This document shows, piece after piece, positions 54,985 to 64,000 of a DNA stretch of 64,000 bases. How positions within the stretch are numbered: position 1 is the first letter of the stretch; the number at the start of each line of letters is the position of its first letter. The position numbers and the translations under genes were made by a program. The notes beneath the pieces are model-generated. The model did not search any database and was not told where the DNA came from. It saw only the letters and a program-made list of their open reading frames with translations. The DNA is from Arion vulgaris (taxonomy: Eukaryota; Mollusca; Gastropoda; Stylommatophora; Arionidae): assembly GCA_020796225.1 (NCBI GenBank), contig CM036755.1, positions 82,281,150-82,345,149 of the forward strand, read 5' to 3'.

Positions 54985-55330
54985 TCCGGAACACTTTCTA
55001 ATAGATAACGGCTCGGTGTCTGAGATTAGACTATCTGGCTGGCTGGTTCTGCCACCATTTCAGGGGTCAGCCAATGGATAGAAGTGACATTCTGAACACC
55101 CTTATAGAGCATGGCCGCAAAGAAGATTTTTATTTAAACCAATACATGTCAACTGCTAGATTGCAAGAGTTTGAAAGGAAGATTGGAGTAACCAGAAAAG
55201 AACAACACAACAGGTATATGAGTGGGCTCATCAATCAACATCGATCTGGTATGTTTAATTGCTGGACGCTGTTGGAGATGTTATGAAGGAGATCGGAGCA
55301 ATGAAGGATATGTCTGGTGTGCAATGAAGA
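54985..55330 (+). mobile_element. Non-LTR retrotransposon RNase H C-terminal end
   Basis: The frame reads 'GQPMDRSDILNTLIEHG', 'RLQEFERKIGVTRKEQHN' and 'LINQHRSGMFNCWTLLEML', the family F-like end. It stops early (a codon that is Leu/Arg in the copy at 46810 is followed by a stop here). Confidence 0.75.
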
Positions 55331-55499
55331 TATTCCTAACTGAAACTGAGAAAGAGAAACATATAGAATTGTGATAACAGACAAGATACAGGTAAAGATA
55401 GATAGAGATCGGCAGTGGAAACAATTTCAGAGAGCTTAACATCATGGCACAGTGTGTAAACTAATAGAACATAGCTTGAACAAGAGACAGAATAAAGGG

Positions 55500-55760
55500 T
55501 TTAAAAGGGTTTTAAAGCCGAAGGATTGACTTCATTGCACTGGGTGTTACCCCATATGGCTCGGTTCCTCTCCGCAGAAATGGCAAGCCATCTGCAGAGA
55601 GTATTGCACAAAGTATGAACTCTGGAGCTTCAGCAACAATCCTAGGGGTCTGTGGAAAAAAACTGCACTGGTGAACAGAATGGGGCAGTCCAGATTCGAA
55701 CCCACAACTTTTGACTCGCAAGGCATAGGGCGTAACCACTTAGCCACAGAGACCCCCACG
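55500..55760 (-). repeat. tRNA-derived SINE, family E, with intact Pol III boxes
   Basis: On the minus strand the head contains box A TGGCTAAGTGG (complement of 55736-46) and box B GGTTCGAATC (complement of 55693-702), correctly spaced, followed by the family body. The 3' end 'tcaatccttcggctttaaaa' is at the left. The clearest tRNA-like head in the window. Confidence 0.88.
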
Positions 55761-55904
55761 AGAGACAGAATGTTGTGGAAGAACAAGATAACCTGTGCAT
55801 GCTGATATGGCACTTGATGATGATGATGGCATGTATAAAGTGCATACTGTAAGAACCAGTTTGTTAAGATGCATGTTAGATGTTTCAAACATTATTTGAA
55901 TGAG

Positions 55905-56600
55905 GTTTCTGTTGCGTAGAGGCTAGGTGCTCACTTCTCATTCCAAGAGTACCCAGTTCGCTCCCCCTTGGAGCCATCAGAATATAAATCCAGAGATCAA
56001 TGATGTCAGTGTAGATGAGATCGAGTTCCTAGTCCTTTCAGAGACAGACAATAAAATGTAGGTCCCATGTTCAAGTTAAGCACATAAAAAACGCTTGGCT
56101 GTTCAAAATCGAAAAGAGTAGGCTGAAAAGTTGCTGCCTGGCAAAATTCTTAGAAACATTTTTTAAATGTCTTTTTTTCTTCTTACATCGCTCGATATCA
56201 ACCACTTGTTAAATGATTCTTTGTCATCTGTATGTGATCCAAGCCTAGGGGCAATTGTACATTGTGTGCCTACAAGTAGGCCAACATATCCTACTTATTC
56301 AACACTTTTTTGTTACTAGGATAGCTTCCATAGACCCTACCTCAGTCACCTATTACAACATGCCTTATATCTACAGGTTACAGTGTTACTATTCTTTGAT
56401 TCCCATGGGTCCCAGCAACCCGTGAGTGAAAATTAAAAAAATTTAAATTCCTACAAAATATTTTCACCATCTTCTAAATTACATCGGGGACCCTTGGCAG
56501 TACTACAGAGTTGGGCACTGCCGCAGAGATCTTTTGTAAGAAAGAGATTGGAACACACATGGCTACTTATGACATGCAATGATGATGGTTATATCAATCT
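55905..56600 (+). repeat. SINE family C with nested SINE A
   Basis: Head 'tttctgttgcgtagaggcta' and box B-like 'cagttcgctccc', body to 'aaacatttttt', interrupted at about 56170-56425 by a family A copy (reverse orientation). It resumes 'attcctacaaaatattttca' and ends (ATCA)n just before exon 14. Confidence 0.8.
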
Positions 56601-56627
56601 ATCAATAAATTAACATTATTCTGTCAG

Positions 56628-56774
56628 GTTGTCCAGCAGGAACATTTGGTAACGGCTGTTCATCTACCTGTTCTCCATTCTGTATGTTGGGCAAGAATAA
56701 AATAGCAGAATGTGATCACATTAATGGAACTTGTGAATGCCAAAGTGGATACGATAATCCTTGGTGTAATCAGA
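56628..56774 (+). CDS. EGF-like exon 14 (type B)
   Basis: Acceptor 'attattctgtcag', donor GTAAGT, phase 1-1. Starts CPAGTFGNGCSSTCSPFC, loop 'MLGKNKIAEC', ends SGYDNPWCNQ. A type B module standing alone, most like exon 7 (both have 'CSPFC' and 'CQSGYD'). Confidence 0.95.
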
Positions 56775-56816
56775 GTAAGTTGCCATGTTTGTACTTGTCA
56801 CAGTGTACAAACACCG

Positions 56817-57268
56817 ATCTTTTAGCTATTTGCACAACTTTTTCAGCGCAGTGCATGCCGTAAAAGATTTCACACAAGTCAGCCATTCTTCTAGTAATTC
56901 TAGTTTCTAGTAATGAAAATGTATGATGTAAAGAGAAGTTAGTTATCATCACGGTTGCATGTAAATAAGATGTTTATGGGTAGTACCCAAGTGAAATTTT
57001 CAAGGTTACAAAAAAAAGGTAGTGACCATCGGAAAAATTTCGTTCAAAATAGCCCCTACTTAACATATAATCATAGAATATTCCAGATCTGTAGAATATG
57101 TTAAAGTTGCATGTAGAATTATTGGTTTTACTATATGAATGACATACATTTCATATGAAGTAATTGTTTACACATCGATTCGATCGAAAAAACACAATGG
57201 CTGACTTGTGTGAAATTTTTTACCTGCATGCGCTGCGCTGAAAAAAGTTGTGCAAATAGCTAAAAGAT
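56817..57268. mobile_element. Fold-back MITE with ~72-bp inverted repeats
   Basis: Left arm ATCTTTTAGCTATTTGCACA... runs to about 56888 ('cacaagtcagccat'). The right arm is its near-exact reverse complement from about 57198 to the end 'gcaaatagctaaaagat'. 452 bp, no ORF, no clear target duplication. It starts 42 bp inside the intron after exon 14. Confidence 0.85.
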
Positions 57269-57299
57269 TGCAAAATCAATGTAAATGAGACGCTTTGTA

Positions 57300-57548
57300 G
57301 TATATCGTCTATTGTCTTTCCCCAGGTGGATGATGGAATTGGTTGTCCACTCTTTCCATTGAGTGTAGGGGTGGGCGCTTTAATTTACGTTCCAAGGCCA
57401 GATGAGTGACCCTTGTTGTGTTATATCCGTGTTTATTTAGTGGGGTCTTGATATTGTCTATACATCTTTTTCTTGGTCTTCCCTTGGCTATATTACCTGT
57501 TCTCTTTTTATTGTATGCTGTTATTGGAGGTTAGTTGTATTCCATTCT
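57300..57548 (-). mobile_element. Non-LTR retrotransposon C-terminal tail
   Basis: The minus strand reads 'KGRPRKRCIDNIKTPLNKHG', then 'THLALERKLKRPP' and 'SMERVDNQFHHPPG'. Only the tail is left. Confidence 0.6.
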
Positions 57549-57554
57549 CATTAA

Positions 57555-57831
57555 CTCTTTTCGTGCAGTTATTTCCTCAATTTTAAACAGTTAATTCAAG
57601 GAGGCAAAAAAATCCCAACTACTCGTCAATAAATAAACATATACATTATTATATACTAAATTGAAGAAAACTGGGCAACCTAATAGAATAACAAGGTTAA
57701 AAAGTAGTAGAAGTAAAACAGTTGAAGTAAAACTAGATAGACTTCTTATAAGGGAAGCAACTCTATGGCACAGTTTGTGGCTAATAGCGTGCAACAGACT
57801 TCCACCGTGGCACAGTGTGCAATGGAAAGAG
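57555..57831. mobile_element. TTAA-flanked MITE, 277 bp
   Basis: TTAA at 57551-54 and 57832-35. Termini CTCTTTTCGTGC and CTCTTTCCATTGC. Fits a piggyBac-type nonautonomous element distinct from D and T. The interior has a short plus-strand frame ending in Cys-rich residues ('CQCILCMKLCPLC') just past the right border, so the border could lie further right. Confidence 0.55.
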
Positions 57832-57924
57832 TTAAATGTCCAAACCACTGCATTTATTGCCTGTCAATGTATTTTATGCATGAAGTTATGCCCGCTCTGC
57901 TTCTGATCTCCTCATTTTGTAGTC

Positions 57925-58210
57925 TATCTTTCCTCGTGTGACCCCACTGCCTTCCTCAAGCATTTCATTTCACATGTGGTGAGCTTTCTGTGGCGTGTTG
58001 CTGTCAGTGGCGTGTTGCTGTCAGTGGCGTGTTGCTGTCGGAGACCAAGTTTGGAACTGGTAACAAAGTGTTGGTAGAAAAATACTTTTATCATCTGTTT
58101 TTTTACTTCCATCTTGACCTTTAGGTGTTGTAGTAATGGTACCAGCTGGTAGGTCACTGCATTTGCTAGTATACTGTCACAGCTATTTCTTCTGTTGTCT
58201 CTGGTCATGC
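57925..58210 (-). mobile_element. Non-LTR retrotransposon fragment with 17-bp tandem repeat
   Basis: Minus-strand frame 'RHRKLTTCEMKCLRKAVGSH' and 'LKVKMEVKKQMIKVFFY', connector region. At 57988-58040 'gtggcgtgttgctgtca' is repeated three times. Confidence 0.65.
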
Positions 58211-58379
58211 GCTAAATCCACTGTGGACCATGGATTGGGCAGTCAGCTTCAGGTCTCATGTTTCCTCAAAGCTTAATTTTTAGGTCGACTGGGTGTGGCC
58301 ACATGCTGCTTCTCAGCTCACACAGTAGAATACAGTCTTATAGGACATGCTCCTGTGTCTGTTCCGCATGTTGACACTG

Positions 58380-58548
58380 ACAGCGAGCTGTTTGACTTAT
58401 TCCTAGTCTATGTAGGTGTGTGTTTCACATGCTGCCACTTGCAGCGAGCTGTTTGACTTATTCCTAGTCTATGTAGGTGTGTGTTTCACATGCTGCCACT
58501 TGCAGCTAGCTGTTTGACTTATTCCTAGTCTATGTAAGTGTGTGTTAA
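58380..58548. repeat. 61-bp tandem repeat, about 2.7 copies
   Basis: 'gagctgtttgacttattcct' recurs at 61-bp spacing (58385, 58446, 58507 region). Confidence 0.9.
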
Positions 58549-58715
58549 GTCTGTAGTATTACAACTATTTAAAAATTGTAGCTGCAATAATTTTCTTTGT
58601 ATTTCTTCTGCGATGATCCAGCTACATGTTGGATCCCTACCCATCAATCCAGTGTCATGTAGTGGTATATGCATATGTTTAGAAGTTGTTGCATTGTTTC
58701 ATATCATTCAATTAA

Positions 58716-59165
58716 TCAAGTGCCATGCCTGCCGGTGTAGGCGATCATGTCTCTCCACAACTCACTCTGCTTGGTGCATGTAATCAGTTCTGACGTTGAT
58801 CTTGTGTCAAACCATGATGTCAGGCCATCCAAAATCTTCTCCTTCTGTCTTCCGCGATCTCTCCTTCCCTGAATTTTACCTGTTGTCACCAAATGTTCTA
58901 AAACTTCTCTTTGCATTATATGCCCGAAGAACCTTGATTGTCTGATTCTTATTCTATTCTTTTGATAAGGTTTCCTTGTGTGCAGACCTGATTTAAAACC
59001 TCATTTGTTTTCTTCGCTGTCCATGGAAATTGCAGTATTCTTCAGTAAAACCACATCTCTGTGGCTTCCAATGATCGTATTAATTGTTTGTTCCTTGTCC
59101 ATGATTCGCTGCCATACAGAAGTATTCTATCAATATAATACTGGAGTATTCGTTTCGATTGTCAT
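58716..59165 (-). mobile_element. Non-LTR retrotransposon C-terminal tail
   Basis: Minus-strand frame 'REVLEHLVTTGKIQGRRDRG', 'KEKILDGLTSWFDTRSTSEL', 'SELWRDMIAYTGRHGT'. The adjacent 58920-59165 matches 8640-8760. Best-preserved tail of this family. Confidence 0.75.
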
Positions 59166-59329
59166 TGGTAGTGACAGCTATATATAGAATAGCTGTAAAC
59201 TTTGCAGCCTGGTCTCATGGCATGAAAAAGTGTCAATATTCTAAAGGATAGTCAGTACCAAGGGCAGATGTTTTAGAGATCAATGATCACCTACAACAGC
59301 CGACATGGCACATGATGCTGATGTCCTGA

Positions 59330-59620
59330 TGGTGCACCCTTACTGGCTGATGGATGTCATCTTAATATTTCTTTCAATTAAATCTCTCACTTCTTTCTGC
59401 TCTCTGAACCTTAACTATCTATTCCAATGTGATCTTCCACAATTTGTCATATCCTTTAAAGTAACCGAAATATGGAATTGGCTTAACTTTGATTTCTTTG
59501 ATTGATTCTCTTTTCCTAGTTGTTGCAGTAATTTCTTATAAGTTTATCTTTCCTTCAATTATATTCTACCAAATATTGGGTATACCCACATTTTGGAAAC
59601 CTCAGTTCTGTTTTTCAGCT
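59330..59620 (-). mobile_element. Non-LTR retrotransposon C-terminal fragment
   Basis: Broken minus-strand frame with 'VLQQL'- and 'IPYFGHFKGYDKL'-like pieces, comparable to the 48-50 kb element S tail. Confidence 0.5.
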
Positions 59621-59679
59621 GTTTGTTCATTGTTAGCGAATCTTTATGGCTACTTGCTTAAGCCATTGTTATCCATTCC

Positions 59680-59940
59680 TTCTTCTTCGAATGCTCCACA
59701 TCAACCACTTGTTAACCACACTTTTGTATTTGTATGTGATCTGAGCCTAAGAGCGATTGTATGTTGTGCCAGTTATGCGCCTACAAGTAGGCCAGCACAT
59801 CTGAATTCTGCGCTGTTTTTATTTACTAATGTAGCTTCCCTTGGTCCTACCTGAAGTCACTTCTTATGACATGCCTTGTAGGTCACAGTGTTACTATTCT
59901 TTGCTCCCCTTGTGCACTCCGGCAATACACAGGGGAATGA
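59680..59940 (-). repeat. SINE-like family A, near full length
   Basis: 'ttcttcttcgaatgctccac', 'gagcctaagagcgattgtat', 'gcgcctacaagtaggccagc' and head 'gtgttactattctttgctcc'. Ends about 57 bp before exon 15. Confidence 0.85.
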
Positions 59941-59997
59941 CCATTTCTTTAAAAGCATGACTTATTATTAGCATTATTTATTTTACTCTCCATTCAG

Positions 59998-60142
59998 GCT
60001 GTCCAGCCGGAACATTTGGTGAAGGCTGCAGGTCTCTTGTCTCAGTTCTGTGTTCTTGGCTCCAAGAACAAACCAGAATGTGATCACATTAATGGAACTT
60101 GTGAATGTCAAAGTGGATATGATACTCCTTGGTGTAATCAGA
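59998..60142 (+). pseudogene. EGF-like exon 15, frameshifted (145 bp)
   Basis: Acceptor 'tctccattcag' and donor GTAAGT are intact, but between the second and fourth cysteines the sequence 'ggctgcaggtctcttgtctc' is 2 bp shorter than in other exons and the third cysteine is lost. The downstream frame then reads normally as 'VLGSKNKPECDHINGTCEC'. Including the exon would shift the rest of the protein; skipping it keeps frame. Either a true damaged exon or an assembly/base-call error. Confidence 0.85.
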
Positions 60143-60237
60143 GTAAGTCTTAGTATAATATGTCCCATTGTTTCAAATTCTCATGACAAAAGTGAGTGGA
60201 AAAATATAAAGTATATTAACACATTCACTTCTTCTTC

Positions 60238-60450
60238 ACCCTGCGCCCTTAGAGAGACATAGATCCACAATAAAGGCCTTCCAAGTCCTCCTATCCAAGG
60301 TCATCTTCTCCAGATCTCTCTACTCTCTCCCTATTCCGTCTCCATCTCCCGTCTTCCTGGGTCTTCACTTACCTCTATTATCCAGGGGGTTCCATCAGAA
60401 GGCCAGTCTTGTGATTCTGTCAGGATATCTCCTCAGTGTGTGCCCTATCC
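60238..60450 (-). mobile_element. Non-LTR retrotransposon tail
   Basis: Matches 51298-51535 ('aaggccttccaagtcctcct', 'cttcctgggtcttcacttac', 'gttccatcagaagg'). Frame degraded. Confidence 0.7.
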
Positions 60451-60549
60451 ATCACCACCTTCTGATCCTTATCTTTTTTTTCAATTGCCGTTGTCCCTCT
60501 CTATCCCACAGTTCTCTGTTTATGGTCCTGTCATACCATCACAGGCGAG

Positions 60550-60715
60550 AAACACATTTACTACCGTATTAACCTCTGAAGTTGGAGAAGACACGCTCAT
60601 ATGGCGGGGGACACTGATAAAACAGGAAAGCAGGCCTTCATGCAATAATCAGTCAGCAGCGCTTACTGAAGCACCCAGACTACACCTGAATTCATAGCAG
60701 GCGAATGCAAGAAGA
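60550..60715 (-). repeat. SINE-like family I fragment and (GAA)n
   Basis: 'aacctctgaagttggagaag', 'caggccttcatgcaataatc', 'cctgaattcatagcagg', followed by AAGAAGAAG. Confidence 0.6.
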
Positions 60716-60719
60716 AGAA

Positions 60720-60900
60720 GAAGAAGAACTACCGTATTGAAAAAAACATGATGTAGCCAAATTCATTTTTGGTCATATTTCCCAGCTTGAAAAATATATC
60801 AATTTTATCCACTTAACAAAACTTATAAACTCCCAATTGAACCATGATGCAGAAATAGAAAGCTATTCTCTAAATAACAAACCGCGAATTGGTCAGATTA
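60720..60900. repeat. Intronic block shared with 29545-29700
   Basis: 'attgaaaaaaacatgatgta', 'ttgaaaaatatatcaattt' and 'aaaccgcgaattggtcag'. Counterpart upstream of exon 2. 60900-61227 holds no recognised gene. Confidence 0.5.
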
Positions 60901-61227
60901 TGTTTATTTAAATTTTGCACTAATTTTACATTAAACATTGTTTGGCACAGTGTGCAGCAGTTGGGTTATTTTAATAGACAATCTTGTCACACCCTGCGGC
61001 AGTTAGTACAGAATGAGTTAGATAACATGTAATTGTCATGTGCACTTGAAATATCTGTGAAAAGTTTTGTTAATTTAGAGCCGGGATTTTTAAGTCTATT
61101 TTTACAGTATTTTTTACTATTTGACTTTTAATTTATTTTACTAATTAACACGGAGGTCGAGGTTGAGAGACGAGCACCTGGCAACAGATGGGCGCAAACT
61201 TATCTGTTTTTGTTATTCTCCATGCAG

Positions 61228-61374
61228 GCTGTCTAACAGGCACATTTGGTCAGGGCTGTCAATCAACATGTTCTCAGTTTTGTGTTCGAAATAAGAAGAA
61301 GATACCAGAATGTGACTACATCAATGGAACTTGTGAATGTCAAAGTGGATATGATACTCCTTGGTGTAATCAAA
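61228..61374 (+). CDS. EGF-like exon 16 (49 codons)
   Basis: Acceptor 'attctccatgcag', donor GTAGGT, phase 1-1. Starts CLTGTFGQGCQSTCSQFC, basic loop 'VRNKKKIPEC', NGT sequon, ends SGYDTPWCNQ. Leu replaces Pro after C1, as in exon 3. The loop pairs it with exon 5. Confidence 0.95.
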
Positions 61375-61589
61375 GTAGGTTCTACTCTATGTCTCTCTTC
61401 TTCATCTCAAATATACAGTTCTGAGACTGATGTTACAATCATCTTGTTTCTCTACTGTCTGTACTACTTCTTTTTAGGGCGATGTAGGACAGGGGTATGT
61501 GAGCTTGAGGAATTTTATGGATTCATGGCTGGTGCAGTCGCTGCAAAACTGTTCAGGTTAGGATGTTTTTCAACCTTTGTGGTGCCGGG

Positions 61590-61830
61590 GCCGCAAGTGA
61601 AGCAAAGAATAGTACCACTGTGACCTACAAGGTATGTTGTAAGAGGCGACTGATATAATACCTAAGGAAGCCACCTTAGTAAATAAAAAGCACAGCAGAA
61701 ATCGGATGTGCTGGCCTACTTGTAGGCGAGTAACTGGCACAACGTACAATTGCTCTTAGGCTCAGATCACATACAAATCACTCAAGAGTGGTTAACAAGT
61801 TGTCGATATAGAGCAAACTAGTTTGAAACA
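61590..61830 (+). repeat. SINE-like family A
   Basis: 'agcaaagaatagtaccactg', 'gttgtaagaggcgactgata', 'cctacttgtaggcgagtaac', ending near 'gtcgatatagagc'. Confidence 0.8.
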
Positions 61831-61884
61831 ATGGGACATATTATACTAAAACTTACTAAGACTTAGACCATATCCTATTGTAGT

Positions 61885-62050
61885 ACTAATTTCTTAGTCC
61901 TATCAAAGACAGACGATAAAATGTATGTCCGGTGTTCAAGTTGAGCATGTAAAAGAACCCTTGACAGTTCGACATCGAGAAGAGTAGGCTGGAAAGTCAC
62001 ATCCCAGACAAAATTCATTAGAAAGATTAAAACTAAAATTTCTACAATCG
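61885..62050 (+). repeat. SINE family C body
   Basis: 'ttcttagtcctatcaaagac', 'gttcaagttgagcatg' and 'cattagaaagattaaaac'; both ends missing. A short SINE A tail ('gatatagagcgtttgaagaag') follows to ~62075. Confidence 0.65.
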
Positions 62051-62128
62051 ATATAGAGCGTTTGAAGAAGTAACTGAGCTCTAATTTCACAACAATATTT
62101 CATATGTACCATCTTGTTTTACATCCAG

Positions 62129-62275
62129 GCTGCCCTGTAGGAATGTATGGTCTAGGTTGTAGCTCTCAATGTTCTCAATTCTGTTTGATCAACAAAGATG
62201 CTGTACCAGAATGTGATCACATCAATGGAACTTGTCAATGTGATCGTGGATATAGCACACCTTGGTGTAATCAGA
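62129..62275 (+). CDS. EGF-like exon 17 (49 codons)
   Basis: Acceptor 'ttttacatccag', donor GTAAGT, phase 1-1. Starts CPVGMYGLGCSSQCSQFC, loop 'LINKDAVPEC', then 'NGTCQCDRGYSTPWCNQ'. Gln replaces Glu between C6 and C7, as in exon 18. Tyr replaces Phe in the FG motif. Confidence 0.95.
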
Positions 62276-62289
62276 GTAAGTAGTTGTGG

Positions 62290-62990
62290 TGTTCAAAAAT
62301 GTTAGTTAGTCATCTTTTTCTTTTCTCTAGTCCTGTTTTGCCTCACACCGTCGGGATAAGAAGAGATTACTAGAACAAGCTTTTGTGTGCGCTTCATAGA
62401 CAGTGTTTTTTGTCGAATCTGTTATTTCTGAGCTCCACCTTTTGTGTGGCCAGCTTTTTCTTGGAATAATTTAATTTGTTGTTTCTTGAGGAAGTTCAGT
62501 ACTGATGTTGTGTCCACTTTTATCCTGATGTCTTCATTTCTTAACCAGTCTTTTCTTGTTACTCCCAGCATTCTGCATAGACACTTCATCTCTGTTGTGA
62601 CTAGTTTTTTTCTATCATTTGAGGTCAACATCCAGGTGACATCACTGATAGCATAATGTTGGGAGAAAGATTTGTTGAACATTGCTCTTTTGTGTTCATG
62701 GTGACATGTTTGCATTTTAAAATTGGCACTATTTGTCCTATTATTTGATTTGCTTTGTTGCATCTGTGTTGGATTTTATTAGTTATTCTTCCATTTGCTG
62801 AAAAAATTATCCCTAGGTATGTAAAGTCTTTGACTTGTTTTAATGGGTGCTTGTCGATGGAGATATTGGTAATGTTTTCCTCTCTAGCGAATGTCATTAC
62901 TTCAGTTTTGTCGATGTTTATCTCATATTGTATTGGTTGCATGCTAACGGGAGTCTGTTAATGTGTTGTTGTAGCTGTTCCAACAGTTTT
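62290..62990 (-). mobile_element. Non-LTR retrotransposon RT-connector fragment
   Basis: Minus-strand frame: 'INIDKTEVMTFAREENITN', 'VKDFTYLGIIFSANGRITNK', 'RKKLVTTEMKCLCRMLGVTR'. Same family and coverage as the fragment at 48472-49287, with one frameshift near 62640. Confidence 0.85.
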
Positions 62991-63113
62991 ATTAACATTC
63001 CCAATATAATTATCATTTATGTTACATTCAGAAACATTCCTCATTTTTATAAGTAGAAATTAACTGCATACGGAAAGAGTTAAATGTGATTGCATTTCAT
63101 GTACTCGGCACAG

Positions 63114-63260
63114 GTTGTCCAACAGGATCATATGGAGAACACTGCATGTCTATATGTTCTAGCTTTTGCTTGTTAAGTAAACAGAACAGTCCACAATGTG
63201 ATCCAATAAATGGAACTTGTCAATGTCAAAGTGGATATGATACCGCTTGGTGTAATCAGA
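63114..63260 (+). CDS. EGF-like exon 18 (49 codons), last in window
   Basis: Acceptor 'gtactcggcacag', donor GTAAGT, phase 1-1. Starts CPTGSYGEHCMSICSSFC, loop 'LLSKQNSPQC', then 'NGTCQCQSGYDTAWCNQ' (Ala for Pro before Trp). The donor shows that the gene continues to the right. Confidence 0.95.
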
Positions 63261-63284
63261 GTAAGTTTTACTCTTTCTTTCTTC

Positions 63285-63560
63285 TTCTTCTTCAAACACA
63301 CCATCTTGTCCACTACCCCATATCTACCGCTTTTTAACCACCTTGTGTGATTTGTATGTGATCTTAGTCTAAGCGTGATTGTACATTGTGCCAGTTATGC
63401 ACCAACAAGTAGGTCAGGACATCCGATTTATGCTACACTTTTTATTTACTAGGGTAATTTCCCTACGTCAGTCGCCTCTTATGACATGTCTTGTAGGTAG
63501 CAGTGGTAATATTCTTTGCTTCCCTTGCATACCTTGGCACCACACAGGTAGTAAAGTAAG
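63285..63560 (-). repeat. SINE-like family A
   Basis: 'cttcttcttcttcaaacaca', 'gtgcc agttatgcaccaacaagtagg' (interrupted match), head 'gtcgcctcttatgacatg'. Lies just inside the intron after exon 18. Confidence 0.8.
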
Positions 63561-63600
63561 TTTTAGAAGACTGTGTGAGTTGTGGTAATAAATGAAATAT

Positions 63601-63929
63601 TTTTTTTTTTTTCGTCCGCTTTCAACTCAGACGAGTTTCATCTCTGAAACTGATTTTTGCGTGAAAATCCGTTTTTCCAATTTCTTACAATGGCAGCAGC
63701 GTGCACATTGTAAATTACTTTACACTGGCAGCCGTGTGCTCAATGTACACTGTAATTAGTATTCCCTCGCCATACAGGCAGATTTTCTCCGACTTCAGAG
63801 GTACTCACGTTATCGTCCTGAGTAAGACCAGGGGACTCGAACAAATGCCGGACAGTAGGTTCGAACCCGAGCTATGAGGCGTCTCACAGCTAGCAGGTAG
63901 CTACTATCAACTATCTAGGCAGTCCCCCA
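63601..63929 (-). repeat. tRNA-derived SINE, family I, fullest copy
   Basis: Poly-T at the left (the A tail on the minus strand), the family I core ('ctccgacttcagaggtactc'), and at the right a tRNA-like head with box B GGTTCGAACC (63859-68). It shows that the short family I fragments elsewhere are truncated tRNA-type SINEs. Confidence 0.75.
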
Positions 63930-64000
63930 ATGAAATGATATGAGGTTGCCACTGACGTCTCCAATAACAAAGATGTTGGATTTTTTGCATCAGACTTAAA

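Noticed and set aside
55676..55750. A functional tRNA gene
   Set aside because: Box A and B are present but the cloverleaf cannot be closed and the sequence continues into a SINE body seen elsewhere.

Overview
This is eukaryotic, intron-bearing, AT-rich animal DNA. No operons, Shine-Dalgarno sites or CRISPR arrays are visible. The transposon mix (RNase H-bearing Jockey/I-like and RTE-like non-LTR elements, Penelope-like fragments with a GIY-YIG segment, piggyBac, Tc1/mariner and hAT elements, several tRNA-derived SINEs) and the gene family together suggest an invertebrate, most likely a mollusc. The clade is an inference; no sequence here fixes it.

The one host gene I can support lies on the + strand. 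It is a dispersed array of 18 small exons between 27992 and 63260, each coding one EGF-like module with eight cysteines of the MEGF10/SREC (scavenger receptor F) type. Sixteen are clean: fourteen of 147 bp, one of 159 and one of 153. All are flanked by phase-1 introns with AG/GT borders. One exon (44678-46992) is split by a retrotransposon and one (59998-60142) has lost 2 bp. Nearly every module carries an N-G-T glycosylation sequon at the same place. A short exon at 10701-10767 encodes a signal-peptide-like start and ends in the matching phase, so it may be the first coding exon, 17 kb upstream. No transmembrane or cytoplasmic exon is seen, so the gene probably runs past the right edge.

Layout: 1-10.6 kb holds decayed retrotransposons, SINEs and minisatellites. 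10.65-10.77 kb is the candidate first exon. 10.8-27.9 kb is a putative first intron with a near-complete mariner-like element (15489-17018), nested non-LTR elements (18386-27260) and TTAA-flanked elements. 28.0-34.9 kb holds EGF exons 1-5 separated by SINEs. 34.9-44.1 kb is a large intron with a Ty3/Gypsy-like remnant and a 5-kb piggyBac insertion (37670-42727). 44.1-54.9 kb holds EGF exons 6-13 in three duplicated blocks with exact 294-bp exon+intron periods. 55-64 kb holds exons 14-18 with more SINEs and retrotransposon fragments.

The window's main value is a readable insertion history. Target-site duplications, nested insertions and paralogous empty sites let many elements be bounded to the base. 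They include an approximately 0.86-kb TTAA-flanked element with a conserved reading frame in three copies, and a SINE flanked by a perfect 117-bp duplication.
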